Positions 35,408-46,200 of a DNA stretch of 64,000 nt are shown here, one piece after another. This DNA comes from Terrimonas sp964445775 (GTDB lineage: Bacteria; Bacteroidota; Bacteroidia; Chitinophagales; Chitinophagaceae). The notes beneath the pieces are model-generated. The model did no database searches. It saw only the letters and a list, made by a program, of their open reading frames with translations, and was not told the DNA's origin. The stretch lies in contig CAYUMH010000003.1 in NCBI GenBank assembly GCA_964445775.1, forward strand, positions 1 to 64,000, read 5' to 3'. The position numbers and the translations under genes are program-made. Each line of letters starts with the position of its first letter. The first letter of the stretch is position 1.

Positions 35408-36235
35408 CTAGTTTCTCTTATAGTTTTTGGGTACCGAAAAAGGAAAACTTAACGTTTCATTAAAACTATAGTTTTTAAAATCAAGTTTAATGTCCAGCTT
35501 GGTTTTATCCGAAATAGCTATCCTCCGCTTGGTGGAAAAGTTAACTCCTTTTTTGTTTTCGTAGTTATCGTAACTCAGGTCACTGGTGCGGTTACGCCGG
35601 GTATCCAGATCATCCAGTTTGCTAAAGATTAAAATATTATCGTTTTCTGTAAGGGTTAACAGGTGTTTAAACAATTCACCACGACTAAGTAATAAGAGTT
35701 TATTATTGTCTTTGGTGTAAGACAGGGCCGTGGTATCTACAAACACCGGGTTACCTAACAACAGATCCTGTAAGGCCGGCAGGTCAAGTGGCAGGCCGCT
35801 CACTTCCTGCAGGTAAGCCACGCTGCGGGCAGTATACTTTTTATCCAGCTTATTTAAAATTTTAACCGAGTCGCGGGTAACAATGGCCCTTACGCCTTCA
35901 ATATTTAAAAGCCCGGTGATGGATACCCAGATAATGCTGTCCTTATACATCTGTAACTTGGCATTCACATTCTCTTTTTTACCGTCACTGCCTACATAAT
36001 CCACATCCAGTTTGGCAGAAAATGTGGTGAAGTCAATATACTGGGCATTCAGCTTGCCAAGTACTTCTTTAATTAAGGCAACAGAGTCTTCTTTAACGGC
36101 AACAGCCAGTGTATCTTTTGGCAGGGAGGTGGTCAGGGTGGAATCAGACTTTGATATCGCCGTTTGTATTTTCCTTGTACCCCTGCAGGAAGAAAATAAT
36201 AGGGCTATCGATGCTATCAGTATAATAAAACGCAT
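35408..36235 (-). CDS. DUF4292 lipoprotein
   Basis: Envelope lipoprotein of 275 residues with lipobox ALLFSSC. The mature protein is a long beta-rich domain (FTTFSAKLDVDYVGSDGKKE, GLLNIEGVRAIVTRDSVKIL) of the DUF4292 family, whose fold resembles LolA/LolB lipoprotein carriers. No function is proven. It lies 6 nt behind dut and 79 nt ahead of the EnvC-like gene; the dut-DUF4292-M23 order is common in Bacteroidota. Confidence 0.85.
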   Translation of the reverse strand: MRFIILIASIALLFSSCRGTRKIQTAISKSDSTLTTSLPKDTLAVAVKEDSVALIKEVLGKLNAQYIDFTTFSAKLDVDYVGSDGKKENVNAKLQMYKDSIIWVSITGLLNIEGVRAIVTRDSVKILNKLDKKYTARSVAYLQEVSGLPLDLPALQDLLLGNPVFVDTTALSYTKDNNKLLLLSRGELFKHLLTLTENDNILIFSKLDDLDTRRNRTSDLSYDNYENKKGVNFSTKRRIAISDKTKLDIKLDFKNYSFNETLSFPFSVPKNYKRN

Positions 36236-36241
36236 AAATAA

Positions 36242-36685
36242 TTATTGTTTGCCGGTGTGTCCAAATCCGCCACTGCTCCTGGTGGTTTCTTCCAGTTGGT
36301 GGGTGGGTTGCCATTGTATCTGTTCTACCTGCTGTAAAACAAGCTGGGCAATACGGTCGCCATGTTGTATCACCTGAACTTCACCGGAAAGATTAATCAG
36401 GATCACTTTTATTTCGCCCCTGTAATCGGCATCAATGGTACCGGGTGTATTTAAACAGGTAAGGCCCTGTTTAATGGCCAGCCCGCTGCGTGGACGAACC
36501 TGTATCTCGTAACCCAGGGGTATTTCGGTAAAAATGCCCGTTGGTACCAGGGTTCGTTCCATAGGTTGTAAACTAATGGGGGCTTCCAGATTGGCCCGCA
36601 CATCCATGCCGGAAGAACCCTCTGTTGCATATTCCGGTAATGGATTACTGGATTGATTGATAATTTTTATTGTTATCTGTGCCAT
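36242..36685 (-). CDS. dut: Deoxyuridine 5'-triphosphate nucleotidohydrolase
   Basis: Trimeric dUTPase of 147 residues; hydrolyses dUTP to dUMP and diphosphate, keeping uracil out of DNA and feeding dTMP synthesis. All five motifs are present: SSGMDVRA, RSGLA, GTIDADYRGEI, GDRIAQLV and RSSGGFGHTGKQ. A TATCTTTG -7 box ends 5 nt before the chosen ATG, which favours this start over 36739. Confidence 0.97.
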   Translation of the reverse strand: MAQITIKIINQSSNPLPEYATEGSSGMDVRANLEAPISLQPMERTLVPTGIFTEIPLGYEIQVRPRSGLAIKQGLTCLNTPGTIDADYRGEIKVILINLSGEVQVIQHGDRIAQLVLQQVEQIQWQPTHQLEETTRSSGGFGHTGKQ

Positions 36686-36690
36686 AGTGG

Positions 36691-36698
36691 CAAAGATA
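36691..36698 (-). promoter_or_regulatory. -7 box of the dut operon
   Basis: TATCTTTG on the minus strand (consensus TAnnTTTG), 5 nt before the dut ATG; transcript start is expected 1-2 nt before or at the start codon. Confidence 0.6.
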
Positions 36699-36768
36699 AT
36701 GGGTTGATACCGCTTTACATCGGTATAATAATCATACAATTATAATACCTTATTTTTTATGGTACGGA

Positions 36769-36827
36769 CTGCAGTTCCCTGATCACCGTTCCTTGCGACG
36801 CTCCGTTCAACTGAACCAATGCTATTG
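36769..36827 (+). repeat. Dispersed intergenic repeat, copy B
   Basis: 59-bp segment beginning CTGCAGTTCCCTGATCAC and containing TTGCGACGCTCCGTTCAAC. It aligns end to end with copy A (16201-16259) and shares cores with copies C and D. It lies between dut and the MarR gene. Confidence 0.6.
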
Positions 36828-36920
36828 ATTATTAATATTTTAGATGCGTAACTGCTTAAAATTTTATATAATCGGTCTTTTACCCCGAAGCTGAACAAAA
36901 ATGTTAAAACATCGGCTGGT

Positions 36921-36973
36921 ATTGACTATAATTTGGTCAACCAAATTGACTATATGTTTTTTTACTACCTTTG
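36921..36973 (+). promoter_or_regulatory. Promoter and operator of the MarR gene
   Basis: An inverted repeat AATTTGGT-ca-ACCAAATT (36930-36947) is flanked by direct repeats ATTGACTATA (36921-36930) and ATTGACTATA (36945-36954). The -7 box TACCTTTG is at 36966-36973 with TTG at 36946-36948 as a possible -33. A dimeric regulator bound at the inverted repeat would block the promoter, so autorepression by MarR is likely. Confidence 0.65.
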
Positions 36974-36977
36974 TACT

Positions 36978-37505
36978 ATGCACAAAACAGCATTAGATGA
37001 ACAACTGATGGCTACCCAGCAGCTTAAAGAGCGCGGCTGGGCTAAAATCATATCTACATTGAAGCGCCAGTTTGATGTCTGGGCTACCGAAAACCTTATC
37101 TGTAAAGGGCATGAGGAAATGAAACTATGGTACCTGCCCCTGATCATGAATATTGGTCCGGACGGTATTACCAATAATGAACTGGCTAAAAAATCGCACA
37201 TGACCAAACAGGCCATGAGCAAAATTGTAAAGGAGCTGTTGCAGCTGGGTTATATTGAAACCTGTACCTGCGATGATGATAAAAGGTGCAGTAATATCTT
37301 CCTTACCGAAAAAGGGAAAATGTTTGCACTGTCCTGCCGGCAAAGTGTACTCAATATTGAAACAATATATACAAACCTGTTAGGGAAAGAAAAATTTGAA
37401 AATGTAAAGGAAGTGTTGCTGGAGATCATTGCCTTTAATGCGGAAGGCTTATGCTGTAAAAAAAGCCAGGACATAATGCCCTTATGTAAGGGTGAGGACC
37501 ATTAA
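36978..37505 (+). CDS. MarR-family transcriptional regulator, Cys-rich
   Basis: Winged-helix regulator of 175 residues. The core is at about 60-112: GITNNELAKKSHMTKQAMSK (recognition helix region) and the wing GYIETCTCDDDKRCSNIFLT, with flanking helices for dimerisation. It holds eight Cys (42, 96, 98, 104, 120, 159, 160, 170), three of them in the wing, which is unusual and suggests metal or thiol sensing. A probable operator overlaps its promoter. No target gene follows: a terminator comes next and then convergent ferritin. The -7 box ends only 4 nt before the ATG. Confidence 0.88.
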   Translation: MHKTALDEQLMATQQLKERGWAKIISTLKRQFDVWATENLICKGHEEMKLWYLPLIMNIGPDGITNNELAKKSHMTKQAMSKIVKELLQLGYIETCTCDDDKRCSNIFLTEKGKMFALSCRQSVLNIETIYTNLLGKEKFENVKEVLLEIIAFNAEGLCCKKSQDIMPLCKGEDH

Positions 37506-37540
37506 TCCGGCAACAGCAAAGAATAAATAAATTGAATCAG

Positions 37541-37570
37541 GGTCTGCGATAAAGCAGGCCTTTTCTTTTT
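37541..37570 (+). terminator. Terminator after the MarR gene
   Basis: A 7-bp stem (GGTCTGC / GCAGGCC, one G-U pair) with loop GATAAA and a T-rich tail TTTTCTTTTT. Confidence 0.75.
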
Positions 37571-37707
37571 AAATTTAATAAGTATATGTTGGTAAAAGTT
37601 AGCCTAGGTAAGGCTTTGCATAAACTACAGTTATTATTTTTAACAATCAACACAATGTATCGGCACTGTTGAATATTACTGTCAGCATCATACTTTAGCT
37701 TATTAAA

Positions 37708-37737
37708 AAAGCCGTTTGTCATATAACAAACGGCTTT
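37708..37737 (-). terminator. Terminator after ferritin
   Basis: A 12-bp perfect stem (AAAGCCGTTTGT / ACAAACGGCTTT) with a 6-nt loop, followed on the minus strand by six T. Confidence 0.88.
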
Positions 37738-37757
37738 ACTCTTTGTATAGTCACAAA

Positions 37758-38273
37758 TTATCTTTTCTTGCTGGTATCGCCACCGCGGAAATTTAAAATA
37801 TCACGATCAAACAGGTATAAACCGCTTTTATCATCACCTATAAGTTCCAGTTTATCATTCAGGGTACGGGCTGTTCTTTCCTCTTCAATCTGCTCATTTA
37901 CATACCATTGTAAAAAATTATGGGTTGCATAATCTTTTTCGGTCAGTGAAAGATGTACCAGGTCATTAATGCTATCGCTCACCTGTAACTCATGCTTTAA
38001 AAACTCTTCAAACAATTTTTTCAGCGAGGGAAAAGTAACCATGGGTTGTGGCAATGGTGGCACTGCCGCAAAACCGCCGCGTTCATTAATAAAGCGGATC
38101 AGCTTTAACATATGCATTCTTTCCTCGTCGGACTGTTGGTAGAAGAACTCTGTCACACCTTCTAAACCGGGTTGAATTTCAGCCCATGAAGCCATGGCCA
38201 GGTAAGCCTGTGATGACTCGGCTTCCATTAAAACCTGTTTATTCAGTGCTTCTTGTATCGCTTGTGAAATCAT
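37758..38273 (-). CDS. Bacterial non-haem ferritin
   Basis: FtnA-type ferritin of 171 residues forming a 24-mer cage that oxidises and stores iron. The ferroxidase ligands align with E. coli FtnA: Glu17 in LMEAESS, Glu51 and His54 in DEERMHM, and the Gln/Glu pair in NEQIEEE. The four-helix bundle is complete and the C-terminus is basic. It is convergent with the Cys-rich MarR gene, separated by two terminators, so a functional link is not implied. Confidence 0.95.
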   Translation of the reverse strand: MISQAIQEALNKQVLMEAESSQAYLAMASWAEIQPGLEGVTEFFYQQSDEERMHMLKLIRFINERGGFAAVPPLPQPMVTFPSLKKLFEEFLKHELQVSDSINDLVHLSLTEKDYATHNFLQWYVNEQIEEERTARTLNDKLELIGDDKSGLYLFDRDILNFRGGDTSKKR

Positions 38274-38527
38274 AGTGTAAAATTTTAACCGAAGTTATGA
38301 CAATTGTATGATTTAATTCCTGGAGCACAGGGGGATGTAATCATAAGAATAAATATTTTTTTAATATGATGCAGCAATTACTTGTATTGATTGTCTACTC
38401 TTAGGAAATCTCGCATTTTTGAAAATTATTAACACTTTTTGTTGAATTGTGGTAATGATTTCTTAAAATTGCAAACTCTATACCCCAGTATAGGCTCTTG
38501 AATTCAAACTAAATTTTAAAAACGCAC

Positions 38528-41476
38528 ATGAGAAAAATGTTAGTCATGCTAACACTCCTATTATTTACTTCAGGAGTGCTGTTAGCCCAAAAAACAATTT
38601 CAGGTAAAGTGGCAGATGAAAAAGGCGATCCTGTTGCCAATGCATCTGTTCTGGTAAAAGGTACCACTGTCGGTACAACTACAAATGACCAGGGTAGCTT
38701 TACAATTACATTACCAGAAGGTAAAAATGTAATTGTAATCTCTTCTGTAAGTTTTGCAGAAAAGCAAGTTACGATTGGTAATGAAACCAATGTTACTATT
38801 AACCTGGTTTCAAATAGTAACCAGGAAGAAGAAGTGGTTGTAACCGGTTATGGTTCTGGCCGCCGTGTAGGAACCATTGTATCTAATGTTGCAACCGTAA
38901 ATGCGAAAATGATCCAGAACAGGCCTAATGCGAATGCATTTGACGCCTTACAAGGTAAGGTTGCCGGTTTACAGGTATTTACTTCAAATGGTGAGCCTTC
39001 TCAAAGTTCATCAGTAAGGTTACATGGTGTAGGCTCTTTATCAGCCGGTTCTACTCCTTTAATCGTATTGGATGGTATTCCAATGGACTTAGGTACTATG
39101 ATCAGTTTAAATCCTGAGGATTTTGAAAGTGTTAGTGTATTAAAAGACGCATCTGCTACCTCTATCTATGGTGCAAGGGCAGCAAATGGTGTTATCTACC
39201 TGGTTTCTAAAAAAGGTGACGCTAACAAACCAGCACAGTTCTCTGTACAGACTATTTATGGTCAGAGTAGTTTAGCTCGTCCTGAATACTTTGAAGGCCT
39301 GATGAACCGTAATGAGTTATTAGGCTTTTTAGGTGAAACCAACCTGTTCACACAAAGTCAGATTACTGCTATCAATACCCAGTATCCTAATACTGATACA
39401 AGGTGGTATAAACAATATTATAAAAATAACCAGCCTACTTTCCAAACAACCATCAACTTTTCCGGTGGTTCAGGAAAAACTACCTACTATGTTTCGGGTG
39501 GTTATTATAAAGAAGAAGGCCTGATGTACCGTTCAGCTTATGAAAGGTTTACAGGTAGGGCTAACTTAACTACCAAATTAAATAACTGGATGAACTTCAG
39601 GTTAAACCTTTCTGGTGGTTACGACGAAAGAGAAACCAATGGTTTGGGTAGCAATAACCTGAATGGTGGTTTATCAGTATTACACCAGCCCTGGTTCTCT
39701 CCTGTTGATGCCAATGGAAAAAGATATGACCTTATTCCTGGTTTAGGACTTTTACACCCGGAATACATTGCTGAAAAACAACCTGGTACAGCTAATAACT
39801 TACAGTTTAACCCTTCAGCAGCAGTAGAGATCACACCATTTAAAAACCTGATCTTTAAAACACAGGTTGGTATGGACTTCTATGACTATACTACTCAGTC
39901 AAGGCGTTTAGCGTCTCATATCAGTTTCCCTAATGCAGGTACTGCGAACAGGGGTTTTACAAGAGGTAATACAAGGACCATTACCAATACTTTAGAGTAT
40001 AAATTTAAAGTTGCGGCCGACCATAATATTACTGCATTAGTAGGACAAGAGTGGGTAGACTTTAAGAGTACTACACTGAATGGCTCAGCTATTGCCTTTG
40101 CTGATGACCGTTTAATGGAATTAGGTGTAGGTACAACGCCTGCAGTTAGTTCTTCTTTAAATGAATATGCCTTTGCATCTTACTTTGGCCGTTTCGAGTA
40201 TAACTTCAAAAATAAATACTTCCTTGACCTGACAGGCAGACAAGACCAGTCTTCAAGATTTGGTATTGATAACAGGACTGCCCGTTTCTGGTCAATTGGT
40301 GGTATGTGGAAAGTTTCCAGTGAAAAATTCATGGATAATATTACCTGGATTAAGAACCTGAACCTGAGAGCAAGTACAGGCACATCCGGTAATTCATCTA
40401 TCGGTAACTATCAAAACCTTGCACTGGTGGGAACCACTTCTCCTTATGATGGTGTAACCGGACGCGGTGTTTCTTCACCCGGTAATAACCTTTTACAGTG
40501 GGAATCTCAGCAAAAAACGACTATCGGTGCTGACTTCACCCTGTTTAACCTGTTCAACTTAGATGTTTCTTATTATTCAAGAAGCACCAGCAACATGTTA
40601 GTGGAAGTTCCTTATCCTTATACAAGTGGCTTTGCTAATATTACTACAAACGTGGGCAAGTTAAAAAACACTGGTATTGATGTAACATTAAATGCTGATG
40701 TAGTAAATACTAAAGACTGGACTGTTTCTCCTTATGTTAACTTTTCTTACAACTGGAATAAAGTTGATGAACTGTTCCAGGGAAGAAATTACTGGATCCA
40801 ATCCGGTACAGGTGTGGCCTGGGTAGTAGGTGAAGCAATTAACTTCCTGTATCCTATTTTTGCCGGTATTGATCCTCAAACTGGTAATGCAACCTGGTAC
40901 CAGCCTGCAAATGGTGTTACCGGTACAAGTAAAGATCCTTCTAAAACAACTACAGCATTTGCTACTTCGCTGCAACAGAACACTGGTATTAACAGGTTCG
41001 CACCATTTAACGGTGGTTTCGGTCTGAGAGCAAATTATAAAGGCTTTAACCTGGATGTAGACTTTGCGTTTTCTAGTGGTAAATACATGATCAATAACGA
41101 CAGGTATTTCATTGAAAACCCTACTCAGTTCACAGGTTACAACCAGGCTAAAACTGTAATGAATTACTGGAAACAACCAGGTGATGTAACTCAGTTCCCT
41201 CGTATCGGTTCTGGTCTTTTCACACAGTTTGACTCCCGCCTGATTGAGAATGCATCCTTTATGAGGATGAAGAATATCACATTGGGTTATTCTATACCAA
41301 GAAACATTTTGTCTGCTGCTAAAATTTTCAGCGAAGTTAGATTCTTTGTTACGGGAAGGAACCTGCTGACCTTTACAAAATATACTGGTCCGGATCCTGA
41401 GGTTGATTCAAATTTAGGATTAGGTACATACCCGAACACAAAACAGGTTTCTTTTGGTTTAAATCTTAGGTTTTAA
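38528..41476 (+). CDS. SusC/RagA-family TonB-linked outer-membrane transporter (pair 1)
   Basis: TonB-dependent importer of 982 residues for oligosaccharides or peptides. It starts with a signal peptide (LLLFTSGVLLAQ), a carboxypeptidase-regulatory-like domain at about 22-95 (ISGKVADEKGDPVANASVLV), then EEVVVTGYG and the plug (VLDGIPMDLGTMISLNPEDF, DASATSIYGARAANG), and a 22-strand barrel ending in QVSFGLNLRF. The partner SusD-like gene follows after 17 nt. No polysaccharide lyase or hydrolase is adjacent, so the ligand is not evident. Confidence 0.96.
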   Translation: MRKMLVMLTLLLFTSGVLLAQKTISGKVADEKGDPVANASVLVKGTTVGTTTNDQGSFTITLPEGKNVIVISSVSFAEKQVTIGNETNVTINLVSNSNQEEEVVVTGYGSGRRVGTIVSNVATVNAKMIQNRPNANAFDALQGKVAGLQVFTSNGEPSQSSSVRLHGVGSLSAGSTPLIVLDGIPMDLGTMISLNPEDFESVSVLKDASATSIYGARAANGVIYLVSKKGDANKPAQFSVQTIYGQSSLARPEYFEGLMNRNELLGFLGETNLFTQSQITAINTQYPNTDTRWYKQYYKNNQPTFQTTINFSGGSGKTTYYVSGGYYKEEGLMYRSAYERFTGRANLTTKLNNWMNFRLNLSGGYDERETNGLGSNNLNGGLSVLHQPWFSPVDANGKRYDLIPGLGLLHPEYIAEKQPGTANNLQFNPSAAVEITPFKNLIFKTQVGMDFYDYTTQSRRLASHISFPNAGTANRGFTRGNTRTITNTLEYKFKVAADHNITALVGQEWVDFKSTTLNGSAIAFADDRLMELGVGTTPAVSSSLNEYAFASYFGRFEYNFKNKYFLDLTGRQDQSSRFGIDNRTARFWSIGGMWKVSSEKFMDNITWIKNLNLRASTGTSGNSSIGNYQNLALVGTTSPYDGVTGRGVSSPGNNLLQWESQQKTTIGADFTLFNLFNLDVSYYSRSTSNMLVEVPYPYTSGFANITTNVGKLKNTGIDVTLNADVVNTKDWTVSPYVNFSYNWNKVDELFQGRNYWIQSGTGVAWVVGEAINFLYPIFAGIDPQTGNATWYQPANGVTGTSKDPSKTTTAFATSLQQNTGINRFAPFNGGFGLRANYKGFNLDVDFAFSSGKYMINNDRYFIENPTQFTGYNQAKTVMNYWKQPGDVTQFPRIGSGLFTQFDSRLIENASFMRMKNITLGYSIPRNILSAAKIFSEVRFFVTGRNLLTFTKYTGPDPEVDSNLGLGTYPNTKQVSFGLNLRF

Positions 41477-41493
41477 TTTGATAAAAGTTTGAA

Positions 41494-43005
41494 ATGAAAT
41501 ATAAAAATTATATAAATGCGTTATTGGCTGCTGCGGTTATCTCCGGATCGGTAGCCTGTACCAAAAAAGACTTGGATAGGTTTCCTTCGAATTCAATTGA
41601 ACTTGGAAAATCTTTCCAGAATATGACTGACGCAAAAGCCTGGAATGATGGATTTTATGCTTCTTTCCGTGGACGTGTTGCAGGAGCGATGATACATGTG
41701 CTGGATGTTCAGGCAGACCAGTTAAATGCTACTGTTGACTATGGAAACAATTTAGGAGCAGAGCACAGGATGGATAATTCCTTCTTATCTGACAATGGAA
41801 CTATTGCTGGTCATTGGTCTTCTTATTATGGAGCAATTACCAACTTAAATATTGCGATAAAAGGATTTCCTACTATTCCTATTGCTAATGCGACTGAACA
41901 AACCACGATGAATAACTATAAAGGTGATGCCCATTTCCTGCGCGCCTATTATTATTTCAACCTGGTAAAGCGTTATGCTAAGGCCTATAATGCTGCAACA
42001 GCAGCAACAGATCTGGCAGTTCCTCTTGTACTGGAATATGATGTCAATGCCCGTCCTGCAAGGAATACAGTTAAACAGATATATGACCAGATTTTCCTGG
42101 ATATTACTACTGCAAAATCCCTGATCACCAGAACAGGTGCACAAGGTTCAAAACGTATCACCACTGATGCGATAACCGCTTTGGAAGCAAGGGTAAAATT
42201 GTATACATTGGATTATACAGGTGCTAAAGCGGCAGCTGATGCTTTAATTGCTTCTGCGAAATATCCTTTGTACACTACTGCCGCTAATGTTAAGGCTATG
42301 TGGAGAACGGATATTATGGGTGAAAACATCCTGACTTCAAATGTTACCACAGCGCAGGAAACAATTGGTACCAATGGTATTTATCTTGGCTATAGGGCCG
42401 CAGATAATCGTTACAGGCCCAATTTTATTCCTTCTATGTGGGTAATTAATAAATATGATGATGCGGACTTCAGGAAGTTTGTATATTTTGACTCTACCTT
42501 CACTGTTAACTTTACCACATTGTCTGCAGGAAGAAATATCTTCCTGATAAATAAATACCCAGGCAACCCTGCTTTACAAACAAGTGCTGTAACTAACTAT
42601 ATGCACTTCCCGCAGATCTTCAGGATTGCTGAAATGTACCTGATCTCTGCAGAAGCAGGATCTAAAGGTGATGCGGCAGCACAGGCTGACGGTTTACTTA
42701 AACTGAATGCTGTAAGACAGGCGAGAGGGTTAGCTGCAGTGAACGTTTCCGGTGCTGCTTTAATGCAGGAGGTAAAAGATGAGCGTTTCCGTGAGCTGGC
42801 TTTTGAAGGCTTCAGGTTAGATGATTTAAAAAGATGGGGAGATCCTATTCAGAGGTCTGCACCTCAGAATACACTTGTTATTGTAACCAATAATCCAAGT
42901 TTCCACCAGTTGAATGTTCCCGCAAACGACAACAGGTTTACCTGGGCAGTTCCTTTCCGTGACATGGAGACTAACCCAAATCTGTCACAAAACCCAGGTT
43001 GGTAA
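41494..43005 (+). CDS. SusD/RagB-family surface lipoprotein (pair 1)
   Basis: Surface substrate-binding lipoprotein of 503 residues that caps the SusC channel. The lipobox is SGSVAC. Helical TPR-like parts are visible (NNYKGDAHFLRAYYYFNLVK), and the C-terminal SusD signature is LNAVRQARGLAAVNVSG and ELAFEGFRLDDLKRWGDP. Length is typical. It is followed by a strong terminator and belongs to the SusC gene directly upstream. Confidence 0.95.
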   Translation: MKYKNYINALLAAAVISGSVACTKKDLDRFPSNSIELGKSFQNMTDAKAWNDGFYASFRGRVAGAMIHVLDVQADQLNATVDYGNNLGAEHRMDNSFLSDNGTIAGHWSSYYGAITNLNIAIKGFPTIPIANATEQTTMNNYKGDAHFLRAYYYFNLVKRYAKAYNAATAATDLAVPLVLEYDVNARPARNTVKQIYDQIFLDITTAKSLITRTGAQGSKRITTDAITALEARVKLYTLDYTGAKAAADALIASAKYPLYTTAANVKAMWRTDIMGENILTSNVTTAQETIGTNGIYLGYRAADNRYRPNFIPSMWVINKYDDADFRKFVYFDSTFTVNFTTLSAGRNIFLINKYPGNPALQTSAVTNYMHFPQIFRIAEMYLISAEAGSKGDAAAQADGLLKLNAVRQARGLAAVNVSGAALMQEVKDERFRELAFEGFRLDDLKRWGDPIQRSAPQNTLVIVTNNPSFHQLNVPANDNRFTWAVPFRDMETNPNLSQNPGW

Positions 43006-43028
43006 TAGTAACTCACTATACAATTTTA

Positions 43029-43057
43029 AAAAGGCATTGATTTTTCAATGCCTTTTT
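43029..43057 (+). terminator. Terminator of SusCD pair 1
   Basis: A 12-bp perfect stem (AAAAGGCATTGA / TCAATGCCTTTT) with a TTTT loop, continuing into six T. Confidence 0.92.
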
Positions 43058-43232
43058 TATTGTAAATAGGGTAAGAAGGGACTAATTCATGTGTCTTATC
43101 TATGAAATGTTAATAATGCTTATAGCATTGAATAGTAAATCTTTACGAATAAAAATTAAACTTTCAAAAATTAATTTTTTATTATGCCATTTTTAGTGTA
43201 AATTTTACAATATTTTAACTAAAATAATGCAT

Positions 43233-46200
43233 ATGAGAAAACTGTTAGTTTTACTAACAATATTCCTGTTGACCTCCGGAGTATTGTTAGCCCAAAAAAC
43301 CATTTCTGGTAAAGTCACAGATGAAAAAGGAGAACCTATTTCCAATGTATCTGTGTTAGCAAAAGGTACCAATATCGGTACACTCACAAAACCTGATGGA
43401 ACCTTTACGCTGAATATCCCCACAAATACAAAAACACTGGTCTTTTCAGGTGTAGACCTGGCAACCAGGGATGTAGAGATAAACAATCAGCAAACACTGC
43501 TGGTTGCTTTGAAACAAGAAGATAAACTCATGTCCGAAGTTGTGGTAACCGGTGTGGGTACGGCCACAAGTAAGAAAAAAATTGCCTTTGCAGTAGAATC
43601 ATTAACCGAAAAAGATTTGCCAAAGGTTCCGCAAGCATCTTTAGACAAAGCGCTTGTTGGTAAAATTGCCGGTGCACAGATTACTTCCACATCTGGTCAG
43701 CCTGGTCAGCAGTCAAATATTATATTGAGAGGTATTAACTCCCTGGGCTCAACAAATCCATTAATTATGGTGGACGGTATCGAAATAAATGCGGGTAGTA
43801 ATAATAACGGATCCGGAACAAATGTTACTTCAAGACTGACGGACCTGGATTTATCAAACGTGGAAAGAATTGAAGTTATACAAGGTGCAGCCGCTGCTAC
43901 TATTTACGGTGCGCAGGGTGCAAATGGTGTAATACAGATATTTACCAAAAAAGGTAAACGAGACGGGCAGGTTAGGGTAAACTTTAATACAAGAGCCAGC
44001 TTTGATGAAGTATTAAGAGGTAACCTGGAAACGGCTAAAAACCACTTTTTTAATACTGATGCAAATGGATTTATTGCCAACACATCGGGTACCCGGTTAG
44101 TACAAAACTCAGCTACCAAAGTTTGGCAAACTCCCGGGCAACCGGTGCTGGTGAATGCATTGAACAATAAACCTTATAAGGAAACTACTTATGATAATAT
44201 AGCCAGTGTTTTTCGTAATGGTGCTATGACCCTGAACAATTCAATCACTATTTCGGGAGGTGCTAATAAAACTGATTATGCATTAACCTTGTCAAATGTT
44301 AACCAGGAAAGTATATTGTTTGGCAGGTACAAACGTACCAATGTAACATTAAACCTGGGTACAGAACTGTTTAAAAACTTTTCTATCAGGAGTATAACCC
44401 AATTGGCCCATTCAGATAATACTACCGGTACCATTAGCGGACAGAATAATATTAATAGCCCTATTGGTAGTACTATCAACCAGTATCCATTTGTAAATGT
44501 TGCACAAAAAGACTCAATTGGTAACTATGTAGTGTTCCCGGTTACAGGGCAAACGAGTATTAATCCATTATACTCCCAGTCTAAAAGAGCTTATTCCGCA
44601 AAAAATACGAGGATAATTCAGAATGTGAATTTAAACTATAAACCATTCACGTTTTTAGAACTTGACTATAAATTTGGTATTGATAATTATGTAGACGATT
44701 TTGATGATTTTGTCAGTTACCAGTTAAACTCATTAACGCCTAACTCGGTACTGGCTCCCGGAAATGGTAGTATCAGTAAGATAAATGCGAATGAAACCTG
44801 GATGAACTCAATCTTATCTGCTTTTGTAAGGTTAGATTTTGAAAAAGACCTTAATATTAATATTCCGCTAACATCAACTACCCATTTGGCATACGATTAC
44901 AGGGATAAACAATATAGAAGCATTTCTGCTTCAGGTACGGGTTTTGCTCCTTATCCTCCTACTACTATTTCTACTGCTGCTTCGAGAAGTAGCAGTGATA
45001 ATATTGAAGATTTTACAACTTTTGGTTACCTGATCAATCAAAGGTTTGACTACGGTAATCTTTTCGGATTGTCTGCTGGCTTCAGGTCTGACTATTCGTC
45101 TGCATTTGGAAGAGGATCTAAACCCTTCACTTTTCCAAGGGGAGACCTGTATTTCAGGATATCGGAGTTGTTAAAAAACACGAATGTTTTAAGGGAATTG
45201 AAAGTAAGAAGTGCTTATGGTAAAGCAGGTGTACAACCTGGAGCATACCAGCGGCAGATTACGTTGGCTTCAGGAACTTACGGAACAAACGGATACCTGG
45301 CTTCAAATACCGGCGCTTCAAATCCTGATTTGGATGTAATTGTTTCCAGTGAGTTTGAGGCAGGTGCGGATGCGGTAGTAAAACTGGGCGAAAATGCTTT
45401 CAGTAATATACGCCTGAGTGCCACATATTGGACAAAAAAATCCACTGGTACTATCCGGGCAATTGATTTAGCTCCGTCCTCAGGAGCGCTGACTTTTGTC
45501 ACTAATGCATTAGACCTTGAGTCAGATGGTTTCCAGTTTTCTTTGGATGCCGATATCCTGAAAAAAAGAAACTTTGAGTGGGATTTTGGTGTAAGGTTTG
45601 GTAAATCTAAAACCTTTGTAGATAAAATAATCAATGGAAAAGACATTGCATTGGGTGCGACTGGCGGTGGCGAATTTGTATTGAGAGAAGGTACAAGTGT
45701 AGGATCTATGTTTGGTGTAAAACCCTTAACGAGCTTAACCGAAGCCAACAGTAAAGGTGTACGCTATATAGCAGATGCAGATTTAGCTAATTATGAAGTA
45801 GTAAACGGATATGTTGTGAACAAAACAACAAGGGCTGTATCGTTTACAAACGAAAAACAACATATTGGCGACCCTAATCCGAAATTCAATATGACGTTCC
45901 TTAGTAATATGACTATCCTTAAGAACTTTGGATTATCGTTCCAGATAGACTGGATTTATGGTAACAAAATCTATAACCAGACACGTCAGTGGATGTACAG
46001 GGATTTAATACACTCTGATTTTGACAAGGAAGTTACCATTAACGGCCAGACCGGGGCTTTTGTAAACTATTACAGTTCTATGTATCTAACTAATAATACG
46101 AACTCAATTTTTGTTGAAGACGGATCATTTGTCAGATTAAGGGATCTTACGCTGACGTACTATCTGGGTGATGTATTGAAAAAAATGCCTTTTTTGAAAA

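Noticed and set aside
37506..37757. A regulatory link between MarR and ferritin
   Set aside because: The genes converge and two terminators lie between them, so adjacency alone gives no support.
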